From Corticibacter populi (GTDB taxonomy: Bacteria > Pseudomonadota > Gammaproteobacteria > Burkholderiales > Burkholderiaceae_C), in the NCBI RefSeq assembly GCF_004217315.1, contig NZ_SGWR01000005.1, positions 248,001 to 312,000 of the forward strand: a DNA stretch of 64,000 nt. Reading direction: 5' to 3'. The notes under the pieces were generated by a model. It was not told the DNA's origin. It saw only the letters and a list, made by a program, of their open reading frames with translations, and did no database searches. This document shows, piece after piece, positions 29,355 through 38,607 of this stretch (position 1 is its first letter; each line of letters opens with the position of its first letter). The translations under genes were made by a program, and so were the position numbers.

Positions 29355-32036
29355 TCAGGCTTTCTTGGCGGGTTGGGCCCGGCGGCTTGGTTTGGCGGGG
29401 GTGCCTGGCGCGGTTTCGGGAACGTTGGTGGCTGGGCCGGCCTCGGTCTTGGGGTCGCGTGCCGCGGCGGCCTGGCTTTCGGGCTGCGGATCGGCCCCCG
29501 CTACAGTTTCGGTTTTGGTGTCGGTTCTGGGCTTCGGGCGGACTGCCGCGCTCGGGGCGCGGCGTGGCCGGCGTGCGGCGCTGGCGGCCTGGGCAGTTTC
29601 GGTGTTGACAGCGGCCACCGGGGCCATCGACTCCACTGCGGCGGCGGCCTCCAGCGGATCGGCATCCACATCCTCGCTGCTGACTGGCAGTCCCAGCACC
29701 TCTTCGAGGCGCCGCAGCAAGGCCAGCGTGCCGGGCGACATTTCGCTGCGGTGGCCCGGCACAAAACGCACGATGCGTGCGGCCAACTCGCGCTCGGCAG
29801 GGGTGGGCAGCAGCAGCGGTAGGGTTTCGATGGCGCGTTCGGGCTCGTAGGTGACGATCAGCGTCTGCTCATGGATGATCATGGCGCGGCGCTCGGCGCC
29901 CAGCGACTTGAACGGCTCATCCTGCGTGAGCACTTTGCTGGAGCGTTCGAGCCGGTCGCGGCGCACGCCGCCGCGGCTTTCGGCCAGCAGGATCAGCATG
30001 CGGATCACCGCTTCGACGAAGCCGCCGCGATTGACGTTGTAGAGCGCTGCCGCCACTTCCGGCAGACCACGCAGTTCATCGATGTGTTTGAGCGTGCGGC
30101 GCGCCTCATGAGTGCGGCCGAAGGCGCGCGCCCAGGGCGAGCCCCAGAGGCTGTGGAAGCTCAACTCGTAGGCGGCGTCGCGGCTGTCACGCCAGAAGTC
30201 GATGCCTTGCTCGACCCATTGGAACCAGAGATTTTCGGCGGCCACGAACGGGTTGCCGGCAGCGGCCCTGTGGCGGCTCTCGCGCACCACTTTGGCAGCA
30301 TTCTCGACGGTCGCCATGGCCGGGTTCTGCGAGGAGGCCAGCGCGCGCTCGAGCCGCTTGGGGTGCAGCGCGCGGCTGAGCTCGGCGCTGGTGGGCGTGA
30401 CGGCGGCCTTGACGGCCGGGCGCACCAGCGCGTCGTAGAACTGGGCCTGCACCTCCGAGGCACGCGCCACGGCGGCGAAGGGGCGTTCGTCGGCCACGCC
30501 ATCGTCGAGGCCGCGGATGTCGTCGAGCGAGCGCTCGACGAACCCGACAGTGAAGGTGGTGCGGCCGTCCTGCTCCTGGATGTCCTCGATGATCATCTCG
30601 TAGAGGCCGGGCGCCAGCGCCTCGATGGTCTGCAGCGTCGAGGCCATCTCGGTGTGTTCGCGCCGCGCGATCTGTGAGGACACGAAGATGCCCAGGTGGC
30701 CGACCTGCTCATGCACCATGTAGATGATGCGCTGGCCGCGGATGCGGATTTCCTGCACGTCGGCGTAGGTGTCGACGATCCAGTTGAGCGCCTGCTGCGG
30801 CGGCGTGATGTTGTCGCCGTGGCTGGCAAAGGCGATGATGGGCGCGCGGATCGCCTTGATGTCCACCGGCCGGCCCGGCTCGATGCGTGCCTCATTCTTG
30901 GCCAGGCGGTTGCCGACGAAGAGCTGCTCGACCACCCAGCGGATTTCGGCCTCAGTCAGCAGGAAGAAGCCGCCCCACCAGGTCTCGAATTCGAGGAAGA
31001 CCTTGTCGCCCTTGTCGATGTCGCGGTAGAGGTCGGTGTACTTGCGGTACAGCGTGCGCGACGGGTTGAGCAGCTCGAAGTTCTGCACCAGCCAGGCGCC
31101 ATCGAAGATGCCGCCACCCAGGTCCGAGAAGAACATCGGCACCCAGGTGCCGCCGAGCACGCCGCCGTTGTAGCGCATCGGGTTCTCGCCGACCTTGCCG
31201 GCCCAGGGCGCCACCGGCGCGCCGTTGATGACGATGGGGCCGGTGAGGTCGGTGTTGATGGCTGCCAGCAGCAGCGTGGCCCAGCCGCCCTGGCAGTTGC
31301 CGATGATGACCGGCTTGGAGGCCTTTGGGTGGCGCCGCATCACCTCGCGCACGAAGGCGGCTTCGGCGCGCGTCACGTAGGAGAGGTACTGCCCCGGTTC
31401 CGGCCGGCTGCGAAAGGCCACGAAGTAGACCGGGTGGCCGGCGCGCAGCGCCACGCCCACCTGGCTGTCGGGCTTGAAGCCGCCGATGCCGGGGCCATGG
31501 CCGGCGCGCGGGTCGATGATGACGTAGGGCCGGCGCGTGTCGTCGATGGTCACGCCTTCGGGCGGCAGGATCTTGAGCAGGAAGTAGTTGCAGGGGTAGG
31601 GCAGATCCTTGCCATCCATGACCACTTCATAGTCGTAGATCAGCACCGGCGGGCAGTTGGCCGCCTCGTGCTCGAGGAAGATGTCCCCGCGTTTTCTCAG
31701 CGTGTCGGCCGTGAGGATGGCGCGCTCGGAGGCATCGCGCAGGTACTCCAGCCAACTGCCCGCCAGCGTGTGGCTGCCGTATTGCTGGCGCAGGTTCTCG
31801 AACAGCGCGCGCGCATCCTCGGCCTGCTGGCGCCCGCGCCTGGAGTGCTCGGCGAGCATGTGCTGGCCGTGGCGGCGTACCGCCGTGGTGAGTATCTCGC
31901 CGGTGCCGGTAGCGGCATCGACCTCCTGCTGCAGCCTGGTCAGGTTGCCGTCGACGGCGTTGGCCACGTCATTGTCGAGACGGGGCAGTTCGGGGGACGG
32001 CTGACGCGGATCGAAGAAATCAAAAACATTGGCCAT
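29355..32036 (-). CDS. DUF3141 alpha/beta-hydrolase-fold protein, PHA-synthase-like
   Basis: 893 aa. The region around residues 130-480 is an alpha/beta-hydrolase fold. VIIGNCQGGWATLLL has the lipase-like box G-x-C-x-G-G used by polyhydroxyalkanoate synthases (Cys nucleophile). FASHGDNITPPQQAL and VHEQVGHLGIFVSS match the places of the Asp and His. The C-terminal ~120 residues are a Pro/Ala/Thr/Lys-rich tail. ATG 32036 has AAGGAG. DUF3141 proteins are uncharacterised, so PHA synthesis or binding is inference. Neighbours are FabI-like and MaoC-PTA genes, which suggests acyl-CoA or polyester metabolism. Confidence 0.85.
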   Translation of the reverse strand: MANVFDFFDPRQPSPELPRLDNDVANAVDGNLTRLQQEVDAATGTGEILTTAVRRHGQHMLAEHSRRGRQQAEDARALFENLRQQYGSHTLAGSWLEYLRDASERAILTADTLRKRGDIFLEHEAANCPPVLIYDYEVVMDGKDLPYPCNYFLLKILPPEGVTIDDTRRPYVIIDPRAGHGPGIGGFKPDSQVGVALRAGHPVYFVAFRSRPEPGQYLSYVTRAEAAFVREVMRRHPKASKPVIIGNCQGGWATLLLAAINTDLTGPIVINGAPVAPWAGKVGENPMRYNGGVLGGTWVPMFFSDLGGGIFDGAWLVQNFELLNPSRTLYRKYTDLYRDIDKGDKVFLEFETWWGGFFLLTEAEIRWVVEQLFVGNRLAKNEARIEPGRPVDIKAIRAPIIAFASHGDNITPPQQALNWIVDTYADVQEIRIRGQRIIYMVHEQVGHLGIFVSSQIARREHTEMASTLQTIEALAPGLYEMIIEDIQEQDGRTTFTVGFVERSLDDIRGLDDGVADERPFAAVARASEVQAQFYDALVRPAVKAAVTPTSAELSRALHPKRLERALASSQNPAMATVENAAKVVRESRHRAAAGNPFVAAENLWFQWVEQGIDFWRDSRDAAYELSFHSLWGSPWARAFGRTHEARRTLKHIDELRGLPEVAAALYNVNRGGFVEAVIRMLILLAESRGGVRRDRLERSSKVLTQDEPFKSLGAERRAMIIHEQTLIVTYEPERAIETLPLLLPTPAERELAARIVRFVPGHRSEMSPGTLALLRRLEEVLGLPVSSEDVDADPLEAAAAVESMAPVAAVNTETAQAASAARRPRRAPSAAVRPKPRTDTKTETVAGADPQPESQAAAARDPKTEAGPATNVPETAPGTPAKPSRRAQPAKKA

Positions 32037-32047
32037 GTGGAACTCCT

Positions 32048-32812
32048 TCAGGCAATGAGCGAAAAGCCACCGTCGATGTCGTACACGCCGCCGGTGAGGT
32101 TGCGCGCCGCTGGCGAGGCAAGAAAAGCCGCCAGTGCGCCCACGTCGGCGAGGCTGGCGAGCTGGTGGGTGGGGGCGTGCTGGCGCGCCGCCTCGAGCAG
32201 GGTTTCGAACTGGTCGATGCCCGAGGCCGCGCGCGTGGGCATCGGCCCCGGAGAGAGCGCGTGCACCCGGATGCCCTTGGCGCCGAGTTCGACGGCGGCG
32301 TAGCGCACCGCGCATTCCAGCGCGGCCTTGACGGGCCCCATCAGGCTGTAGCGCGGTACCACGCGCTGTGCGCCGAGGAAGGACACCGCCATGCAGGTGC
32401 CGCCGGTGGCCATCAGCGGCTCGGCCAGGCGGATCATGCGCAGGAACGAGTGCACCGAGACGTCCATGGCCTGGGCAAAGCCTTCGGCGGAGCAGTCCAC
32501 CACGCGCCCGTGCAGGTCGGCCTTGGGTGCGAAGGCGATCGAGTGCAGCAGCGTGTCGAGCCGGCCCCAACGCGCGCCGATCGCCTGGAACACCGCTTCG
32601 AGCTGGCCGGGCTGCGTGACATCGAGCGGCATCATGAGCTCGGCACCCAGCGATTCGGCCAGCGGCCGCACGTGCGCCTCGGCCTTGTCATTGAGCCAGG
32701 TGATGGCCAGCCGCGCGCCCTGCTGATGCAGGGCTTGTGCGCAGCCCCAGGCGATGGAGTCCTGGTTGGCAATGCCGACGATCAAGGCATGCTGTCCGTG
32801 CAGGGAGAACAT
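32048..32812 (-). CDS. Enoyl-ACP reductase FabI-like
   Basis: A 254-aa SDR-family enoyl reductase. The nucleotide site reads IVGIANQDSIAWGCAQALH, the FabI variant rather than TGxxxGxG. The catalytic Tyr and Lys are in YSLMGPVKAALE (Y-x6-K). It ends with GGVYDIDGGFSL as FabI does. It reduces enoyl-thioesters with NAD(P)H. The sequence is more divergent than a housekeeping FabI and it heads an operon with DUF3141 and MaoC-PTA, so it may serve that pathway. ATG 32812 (MFSLHGQHAL) is preferred over 32866, whose 18 extra residues resemble no FabI N-terminus. Confidence 0.85.
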   Translation of the reverse strand: MFSLHGQHALIVGIANQDSIAWGCAQALHQQGARLAITWLNDKAEAHVRPLAESLGAELMMPLDVTQPGQLEAVFQAIGARWGRLDTLLHSIAFAPKADLHGRVVDCSAEGFAQAMDVSVHSFLRMIRLAEPLMATGGTCMAVSFLGAQRVVPRYSLMGPVKAALECAVRYAAVELGAKGIRVHALSPGPMPTRAASGIDQFETLLEAARQHAPTHQLASLADVGALAAFLASPAARNLTGGVYDIDGGFSLIA

Positions 32813-32898
32813 CGTCGCCTTTCGAAATGGTGCGAAATCATGATGCGTTGCAGCATGATAAGCCATTCCTGTGTCAGCTCCGCGGCATCCCCGGCGCC

Positions 32899-32934
32899 GC
32901 CAGTGGGCAGTCCGGATAGAGGCTGCCCACTGGC
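32899..32934 (-). terminator. Hairpin terminator of mfd
   Basis: A perfect 12-bp stem, GCCAGTGGGCAG (32899-32910) and CTGCCCACTGGC (32923-32934), with a 12-nt loop, directly after the mfd stop. It lacks a U tract, so it may work with Rho or act as an mRNA-end stabiliser. Confidence 0.65.
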
Positions 32935-32935
32935 G

Positions 32936-35900
32936 TCAAGCAGTCGTCCTGGCGGTCTCGGCCGTGCCGGCAGCCTGGGCCAGCGGCACCCCCAGGTTGC
33001 GCAGCACGTCGCGCACCATCTGAACGCGGTCCCGCATGGCGGGCAGTTCGCGCTCGATGCGCAGCCGGTCGTTGCCGGCAAGCTTGATGTGGCGGTTCTT
33101 CTGGATCATCTCGATGATGCGCAGCGGCTCGATCGGCGGGTTCGGGCGGAAGCTGATGGTGATGGCAGCCGGGCTGGCGTCGACCTTCTGCACACCATAG
33201 GGCTCGCAGAGGATGCGAAGGCGGTGCGTGTCGATGAGCGACTGGACCTGCTCGGGCGGCTTGCCGAAGCGGTCGACGATTTCCTCGAGCAGCAGGTCGA
33301 TGGCGTCCAGGCCGTGCGCGGTGGCCAGTCGCTTGTAGAACGACAGGCGCAGTTGCACGTCACCGCAGTAGTCGCTGGGCAGCAGTGCGGGCACGTGCAG
33401 GTTGATCTCGGTGACTGCCTGCATGGGCGCGAGCAGGTCCGGCTCCCGACCGGCCTTGAGGGCGCTGACGGCGTCCGAGAGCATCTCGTTGTAGAGCTGG
33501 AAGCCGATCTCCATCATGTTGCCGCTCTGGTTCTCGCCCAGCACCTCGCCGGCGCCGCGGATCTCCAGGTCGTGCATGGCGAGGTAGAAGCCCGAGCCCA
33601 GTTCCTCCATCTGCTGGATGGCCTCCAGGCGCTGCTGGGCCTGCCGGGTCAGGCCCTCGATGTCCGGCACCATCAGGTAGGCATAGGCCTGGTGGTGGCT
33701 GCGGCCGACGCGTCCGCGCAACTGGTGCAGCTGCGCGAGGCCGAATTTGTCGGCGCGGCTGATGACGATGGTGTTGGCCGTGGGCACGTCGATGCCGGTC
33801 TCGATGATGGTCGAGCACAGCAGCAGGTTGTGGCGCTGGGCGACGAAGTCGCGCATGACCTTCTCCAGCTCGCGCTCGGGCATCTGGCCGTGCGCGACGG
33901 CGATGCGCGCCTCGGGCAGGATCTCCTGCAGCTTCTCGCGCCGGTTCTCGATCGTCTCGACCTCGTTGTGCAGGAAGTAGACCTGGCCGCCGCGCTTGAG
34001 CTCGCGCAGCACGGCCTCGCGGATCACGCCCTGGTTTTCGCTGCGCACGAAGGTCTTGATGGCCAGGCGCTTCTGCGGCGCGGTGGCGATCACCGAGAGA
34101 TCGCGCAGGCCCTCGAGCGCCATGCCCAGCGTGCGCGGGATGGGGGTGGCCGTCAGCGTGAGCACGTCCACTTCGGCGCGCAGCGCCTTCATGGCCTCCT
34201 TGTGGCGCACGCCGAAGCGGTGCTCCTCGTCGATGATGAGCAGGCCCAGGTTCTTGAAGTCGATGGAGGACGAGAGCAGCTTGTGCGTGCCGACCACGAT
34301 GTCCACCGTGCCCTCGGCCAGGCCCTTGGCGGCAGCGTTGATTTCCTTCGTGGTGCGAAAGCGGCTCATCTCGGCAATCTTCACCGGCCACTTGGAGAAG
34401 CGGTCCACCAGCGTCTGGTAGTGCTGCTCGGCCAGCAGCGTGGTGGGGGCAAGAAACGCCACCTGGCGCCCGCCCAGCATCGCCACGAAGGCGGCGCGCA
34501 GCGCCACCTCGGTCTTGCCGAAACCGACGTCGCCGCAGACGAGGCGGTCCATCGGCTGGGGGCTGACCATGTCGTGGATCACGGCGTGGATGGCGGCCAG
34601 CTGGTCGGGCGTTTCCTCGAAGCCGAAGTCCTTGGCGAACACCTCGTATTCGGCCGCGTTGAAGCGGAACGCATGGCCCTCGCGGGCGGCACGGCGCGCA
34701 TAGATGTTGAGCAGTTCGGCAGCCACGTCCCGCACCTGTTCGGCGGCCTTGCGCCTGGCTTTGTCCCACTGGCCGGAGCCGAGCTTGTGCAATGGCGCTT
34801 CGTCGGCGGCGACTCCGCTGTAGCGGCTGATCTGCTGCAGCTGGCTCACCGGCACGTACAGCACGGCCTCGCCCGCGTATTCCAGGTGCAGGAACTCCTG
34901 CAGCGCGGCGCTGCCGTCGGGATTCTTCTGCCCCATGTCCAGCTCGACGAGGCCGCGGTAGCGGCCGATGCCGTGCTGGGCGTGCACCACCGGATCGCCG
35001 ATCTTGAGCTCGGCGAGGTCGCGCACCATGTTCTCGACGCTGGTGGTGTGCTCGTGGCGCTTGCGCTTGCGGGTGCTGGGCTCGGTGTTGAAAAGCTCGG
35101 TTTCGGTGACGAAGTCGATGCCGCCCTCGGGCCAGCCGAAGCCGCGCTGCAGCGCGCTGGTGGCCAGGCCGATTTTCTCGTCACTGGCGCGGAATTCCGC
35201 CAGCGAATCGAAGGCGGGCGTGTCCACGCTGCTGGCGCGCAGGAAGTCCGCCAGGCTTTCGCGCCGCCCGGCGCTCTCGGCCAGCACCAGCACGCGGTGG
35301 GCGGTGTGCTGCATGTGTGCCTGCAGGCGCGTGAGCGGGTCGTCGGCGCCGCGCACCGCCGAGACATCCGGCAGTGGCGTGAACTCGGCGCTGTGCTGGG
35401 CCTCGCTCTCGGCGCTGGCACCATCGGCCGGCGGGCGCAGCGACAGCTGCGCGAACGGCTTGCACAGTGCATAGAACTGCTCGTTGCTGAGAAACAGCGA
35501 GGCCGGCGAGAGAGCCGGGCGTTCTTCGTCACCGGCGATCAGGCGGTAGCGCTCCTGCGTGTCGTCCCAGAAGCGCCGCAGCGCGGCATCCAGCGGGCCG
35601 TGCAGCACCAGCGTGGTGGCGGGGCCGGCATCCCGGGCGCTGGCGCCACCCAGGTAGTCGAACACCGTGGCGGTTTCCTCGAAGAACAGCGGCAGATAGT
35701 ACTCGATGCCGGCGGTGGCCACGCCGTTGCCCATGTCCTTGTAGATGCGGCTTTTGGTCGGATCGCCTTCGAGCAGCTCGCGCCAGCGGCTGCGAAACAG
35801 CTTGCGCGCGGCCTCGTCCATCGGGAATTCGCGGCCGGGCAGCAGGCGGATCTCGGGTACCGGAAACTGGCTGCGCTGGGTGTCCGGATCGAAGGTGCGG

Positions 35901-36472
35901 ATGGAGTCGATCTCGTCGTCGAACAGGTCGATGCGGTAGGGCATCGCGCTGCCGTTGGGAAACAGGTCGATCAGGCTGCCGCGCACCGCGTATTCGCCGG
36001 GGCTGACCACCTGGCCGACATGCTGGTAGCCGGCCATGGTGAGCTGTTCCTTGAGCCGGGATTCGTTGAGCTTCTGCCCGGTCTTGAACTGGAAGGTGTA
36101 GCCGGCCAGGAAGGACGGCGGTGCCAGCCGGTACAGCGCCGTGGTGGCCGGAATCAGCAGCACGTCGGCCTCGCCCTGCAGGATGCTCCAGAGCGTGGCC
36201 AGGCGCTCGCTGATGAGGTCCTGGTGCGGCGAGAAGCTGTCGTAGGGCAGGGTCTCCCAGTCGGGAAACAGCACCAGCTTGAGTTCGGGCGAGAAGAAGG
36301 CCATCTCGCGCAGCAGGCGCAGCGCGTCACGCGCGTCGGCGGTGACCACGACCAGTTGCCGGCCGGCGGACTTTTCACGGTTGGCAAGGCGTGCGAGCAG
36401 CAGGGCGTCGGCGGAGCCCACCGGCATCGGCATGGTGTAGCGCTGGCCGGTGGCGAGTTTGGGAAGATTCAT
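32936..36472 (-). CDS. mfd: Transcription-repair coupling factor Mfd
   Basis: An 1178-aa DNA translocase that frees RNA polymerase stalled at lesions and recruits UvrA. The N-terminal UvrB-like part precedes the RNAP-interacting domain (DPVVHAQHGIGRYRGLVELD). The RecG-like motor has Walker A CGDVGFGKTEVALRAAF, DEEH in IIDEEHRFGVRHKE, and motif VI LRGRVGRSHHQAYAYL. The C-terminal regulatory domain ends near the stop. Length is close to E. coli Mfd (1148). The start is the ATG of MNLPKLATGQRYTMPM. Confidence 0.97.
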   Translation of the reverse strand: MNLPKLATGQRYTMPMPVGSADALLLARLANREKSAGRQLVVVTADARDALRLLREMAFFSPELKLVLFPDWETLPYDSFSPHQDLISERLATLWSILQGEADVLLIPATTALYRLAPPSFLAGYTFQFKTGQKLNESRLKEQLTMAGYQHVGQVVSPGEYAVRGSLIDLFPNGSAMPYRIDLFDDEIDSIRTFDPDTQRSQFPVPEIRLLPGREFPMDEAARKLFRSRWRELLEGDPTKSRIYKDMGNGVATAGIEYYLPLFFEETATVFDYLGGASARDAGPATTLVLHGPLDAALRRFWDDTQERYRLIAGDEERPALSPASLFLSNEQFYALCKPFAQLSLRPPADGASAESEAQHSAEFTPLPDVSAVRGADDPLTRLQAHMQHTAHRVLVLAESAGRRESLADFLRASSVDTPAFDSLAEFRASDEKIGLATSALQRGFGWPEGGIDFVTETELFNTEPSTRKRKRHEHTTSVENMVRDLAELKIGDPVVHAQHGIGRYRGLVELDMGQKNPDGSAALQEFLHLEYAGEAVLYVPVSQLQQISRYSGVAADEAPLHKLGSGQWDKARRKAAEQVRDVAAELLNIYARRAAREGHAFRFNAAEYEVFAKDFGFEETPDQLAAIHAVIHDMVSPQPMDRLVCGDVGFGKTEVALRAAFVAMLGGRQVAFLAPTTLLAEQHYQTLVDRFSKWPVKIAEMSRFRTTKEINAAAKGLAEGTVDIVVGTHKLLSSSIDFKNLGLLIIDEEHRFGVRHKEAMKALRAEVDVLTLTATPIPRTLGMALEGLRDLSVIATAPQKRLAIKTFVRSENQGVIREAVLRELKRGGQVYFLHNEVETIENRREKLQEILPEARIAVAHGQMPERELEKVMRDFVAQRHNLLLCSTIIETGIDVPTANTIVISRADKFGLAQLHQLRGRVGRSHHQAYAYLMVPDIEGLTRQAQQRLEAIQQMEELGSGFYLAMHDLEIRGAGEVLGENQSGNMMEIGFQLYNEMLSDAVSALKAGREPDLLAPMQAVTEINLHVPALLPSDYCGDVQLRLSFYKRLATAHGLDAIDLLLEEIVDRFGKPPEQVQSLIDTHRLRILCEPYGVQKVDASPAAITISFRPNPPIEPLRIIEMIQKNRHIKLAGNDRLRIERELPAMRDRVQMVRDVLRNLGVPLAQAAGTAETARTTA

Positions 36473-36792
36473 AACCAGTGGCAGTGGCGCGCATCAGGGG
36501 CCCCTGGGCGCGTGCAGACGTGGAGAAAACGGCAAAAGGCCTGCAGGAGCAGGGTTGCGCCGTGGCGCACCCTGTCGGCAGGCGGGAGATCAATACATTG
36601 TATGCGCAGGTCCCCGGGGCACACCGGCGGTGGGATGGCGCGGGACGGGATGCGGCATGCTTCGATGGTTTTCAGTGGTGCGTCTTTCACGTGAGTTTGG
36701 CTGGATGGGCTTGCCGGCCGGATGCAGTGAGTTGGATAGAATCCCTTCGCCCCGCCGCATTCATCTCCTGCGCGGCGACATCGGTGCCGATC
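36473..36792. other. Divergent promoter region mfd / MarR gene
   Basis: 320 bp with no gene. A TAGAAT -10 candidate lies near 36735-36740 for the rightward MarR gene, and a TCACGTGA palindrome near 36690. Neither is strong enough to assign. Confidence 0.4.
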
Positions 36793-37266
36793 ATGACCAT
36801 TCACAAAAGAGTAAGCCGCTACAACCCGGCCAGCGAGGACTTCAGCAAGGAAGACTTTCCGTTCTACTGGATCGCCCGCCTGAACAACATCTACATCCAT
36901 CACATGGAAAAGGCTCTGCGCAAGGTCGGTGCGGATGTGCCGACCTGGCGCGTGCTCTTCATCCTCAAGCAGAACGGCACTTGCAGCATGTCGGAGATCT
37001 CGCTGCATGCGGTGGTCAAGCTCTCTACCATCACCAAGATCGTCTACCGCATGAAGGCCGATGGGCTGGTCGAGACCAGCACCTCGGCCATGGACGGGCG
37101 CGTCACCGAGGTGGCGCTGACCGCGCATGGCGACGAGATGATCGTCGAGATGCAGCGGGCCACCGAAAAGGTCTTTGCCAAGGGTTTCAGCGGCATGTCC
37201 TCGGTGAAGATCGCACGGCTGAACCAGATGCTCGAACAGATGTTCGAGAACCTGCGAGACGACTGA
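36793..37266 (+). CDS. iacR: MarR-family regulator, probably IacR
   Basis: 157 aa with the MarR winged-helix core: LFILKQNGTCSMSEISLHAV, then the recognition helix KLSTITKIVYRMKADGLVET and the wing SAMDGRVTEVALTAHG. MarR proteins are usually repressors relieved by an aromatic ligand. iacR of the known auxin-degradation clusters is a MarR regulator, and this gene faces the end of an iac operon, so IacR is the likely identity, by context. Start ATG 36793 (MTIHKRVSRYN). A GAACCGGCG/CGCCGGTTC hairpin follows the stop. Confidence 0.75.
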   Translation: MTIHKRVSRYNPASEDFSKEDFPFYWIARLNNIYIHHMEKALRKVGADVPTWRVLFILKQNGTCSMSEISLHAVVKLSTITKIVYRMKADGLVETSTSAMDGRVTEVALTAHGDEMIVEMQRATEKVFAKGFSGMSSVKIARLNQMLEQMFENLRDD

Positions 37267-37295
37267 ACCGGCGTCGCGCTGGCGTTCGCCGGTTC
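37265..37295 (+). terminator. Hairpin after the MarR gene
   Basis: GAACCGGCG and CGCCGGTTC form a 9-bp stem overlapping the TGA of the MarR gene. There is no T run. It ends just before the repeat element that begins at 37301. Confidence 0.5.
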
Positions 37296-37300
37296 GCTTA

Positions 37301-37568
37301 GAACCTGTTTGCGATCTTTTCATGGGCCACGTTGCCCCGACAAGCGATGCGATGCAATGCGCAAACCGCAGCCGGGCCTGGTGGCCCGGCGAGGATTTGT
37401 CACGCCGCAGCGCGCGCCTGCCGGGACAACCCGAAGGGCGGGAGGTCAAAAAACCACCGGGCGGCGTTGCCCGCCTGGCCCAGACGGCCAGTCTGGGCTG
37501 CGACGGGCGTCTTGCCCACTGCATTTTTGACCTCCCGCGTAACCCATGAAAAGATCGTAAACAGGTTC
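37301..37568. repeat. 268-bp MITE with 26-bp inverted ends and TTA duplication
   Basis: The ends are 26-bp inverted repeats differing at one base (GAACCTGTTT, then G or A, then CGATCTTTTCATGGG). TTA flanks it directly on both sides (37298-37300 and 37569-37571). A second internal pair, GGGAGGTCAAAAA and its complement, lies at about 37440 and 37530. No transposase is encoded. A 3-bp TNA duplication fits elements moved by an IS5-family transposase in trans. The right-hand TTA is, on the minus strand, the TAA stop of the adjoining dioxygenase gene. Confidence 0.88.
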
Positions 37569-38561
37569 TTAGTAGGCCGGTTGCTGGGCGCGTACCGGAA
37601 TGCCATTGCGGCCCGGGAAATCGGGCGCGAGCGTTCGCGCGTTGGGCATCTTCAGCCACAGGCGCAGCAGCTTGCGGCGCTGGGCCAGATCCTCGGCGTC
37701 CTCGAACCGGGTGCGCGAGTGCAGCACCGCGTAGTTGTTGGCGAACTGGATGTCGCCGGGCTCGAGCATCATGTCCAGCCGGATGTGCTGGTCGTGGATG
37801 ATGGCGTCGAACAGGTCCAGCATCTCCACCTCGACCCGCGAGAGTTGGACGCCGCGCCGCTCCTGGCCCACCTCGATGTAGTAGCGCAGGTAGCGGCAGC
37901 TGAGCTTGCCGGCGTGGTGGCTGAATATGGGCGAGAGGCTGGGCAGTTCCTCGCCGAGGTGGTCGAAGTAGATCGGGCGGTACAGCAGGCCCAGGTACTC
38001 GGGATATTTCTCGAGGATTTCGTTGTAGATCGCGCCGGCGCTCACCAGGCTGCTCAGGCCGCCGGATTGGGCCTTGCGGATCGACAGCAGGCCCACCACA
38101 TCCGAGAGGTCGGTGTGGTATGGCAGGTAGGCGTTGGTCTCATAGACACGCGTGCTTTTCTTGTTCTGGTCGCCGATGTTCATGACACGGCCCAGCAGGT
38201 CGCCGCGCTCGTTCTGCGTCACGGGGGTGCCCATGTGCAGGCCGATGCCGTAGTAGATGGTGGCCAGCGCATCCTCGTCCAATTGGCTGGCGGGCAGTCC
38301 GCGCAGCAGCAGAAAGCCCTGGCCGTTCTCCAGTGTGTCGGCCCATCCGGCGATCTCGGTGACCAGCGCGGGCGGAATCGGAAAGTCGTCCTTGCCGAAG
38401 GCTGGCGCCGTCAGCCCTTGGGCCGCAACCTGCCGCTGGGCCGCCACGAGTGCGGTGACGGTGTCGGCAGAAAGGTGGTGGATCCAGTGGCCGGTGTCGG
38501 CGAGCTCGCTGCCGCGCCAGGCGGCGGGGCCCTGGATTCTTTGCTTGAGGATGGTGCTCAT
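37569..38561 (-). CDS. TauD/TfdA-family 2-oxoglutarate-dependent dioxygenase
   Basis: A 330-aa protein of the Fe(II)/2-oxoglutarate dioxygenase fold. The iron ligands H-x-D are in LPYHTDLSDVVG and the distal His in NNYAVLHSRTRF, followed by the Arg that binds 2-oxoglutarate in RRKLLRLWL. The substrate is unknown, and such a gene is not part of the canonical iac set. It is transcribed in the same direction as the iac operon but is separated from it by two repeat remnants. ATG 38561 has GGAG. Its TAA stop coincides with the MITE target duplication. Confidence 0.88.
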   Translation of the reverse strand: MSTILKQRIQGPAAWRGSELADTGHWIHHLSADTVTALVAAQRQVAAQGLTAPAFGKDDFPIPPALVTEIAGWADTLENGQGFLLLRGLPASQLDEDALATIYYGIGLHMGTPVTQNERGDLLGRVMNIGDQNKKSTRVYETNAYLPYHTDLSDVVGLLSIRKAQSGGLSSLVSAGAIYNEILEKYPEYLGLLYRPIYFDHLGEELPSLSPIFSHHAGKLSCRYLRYYIEVGQERRGVQLSRVEVEMLDLFDAIIHDQHIRLDMMLEPGDIQFANNYAVLHSRTRFEDAEDLAQRRKLLRLWLKMPNARTLAPDFPGRNGIPVRAQQPAY

Positions 38562-38585
38562 GGTGGGCTCCGGATGGGGGAGGGC

Positions 38586-38604
38586 AAAGATCGTAAACAG
38601 GTTC
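38586..38604. repeat. Solitary MITE end
   Basis: AAAGATCGTAAACAGGTTC equals the right end of the element at 37301-37568 without the rest. It abuts the clipped left end of the palindromic element at 38608, so the two elements met here and one deletion probably removed parts of both. Confidence 0.7.
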
Positions 38605-38607
38605 TCG

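Noticed and set aside
32165-36694. A 1509-codon open frame antisense to mfd and fabI
   Set aside because: It mirrors the codon pattern of Mfd in a GC-rich genome, its translation is rich in Arg, His, Gln and Gly without any known domain, and mfd is unmistakable on the other strand.
37322-37545. A short gene inside the MITE
   Set aside because: Open frames of about 70 codons exist in all directions but have no ribosome site or protein-like composition. The interior is itself made of inverted repeats.
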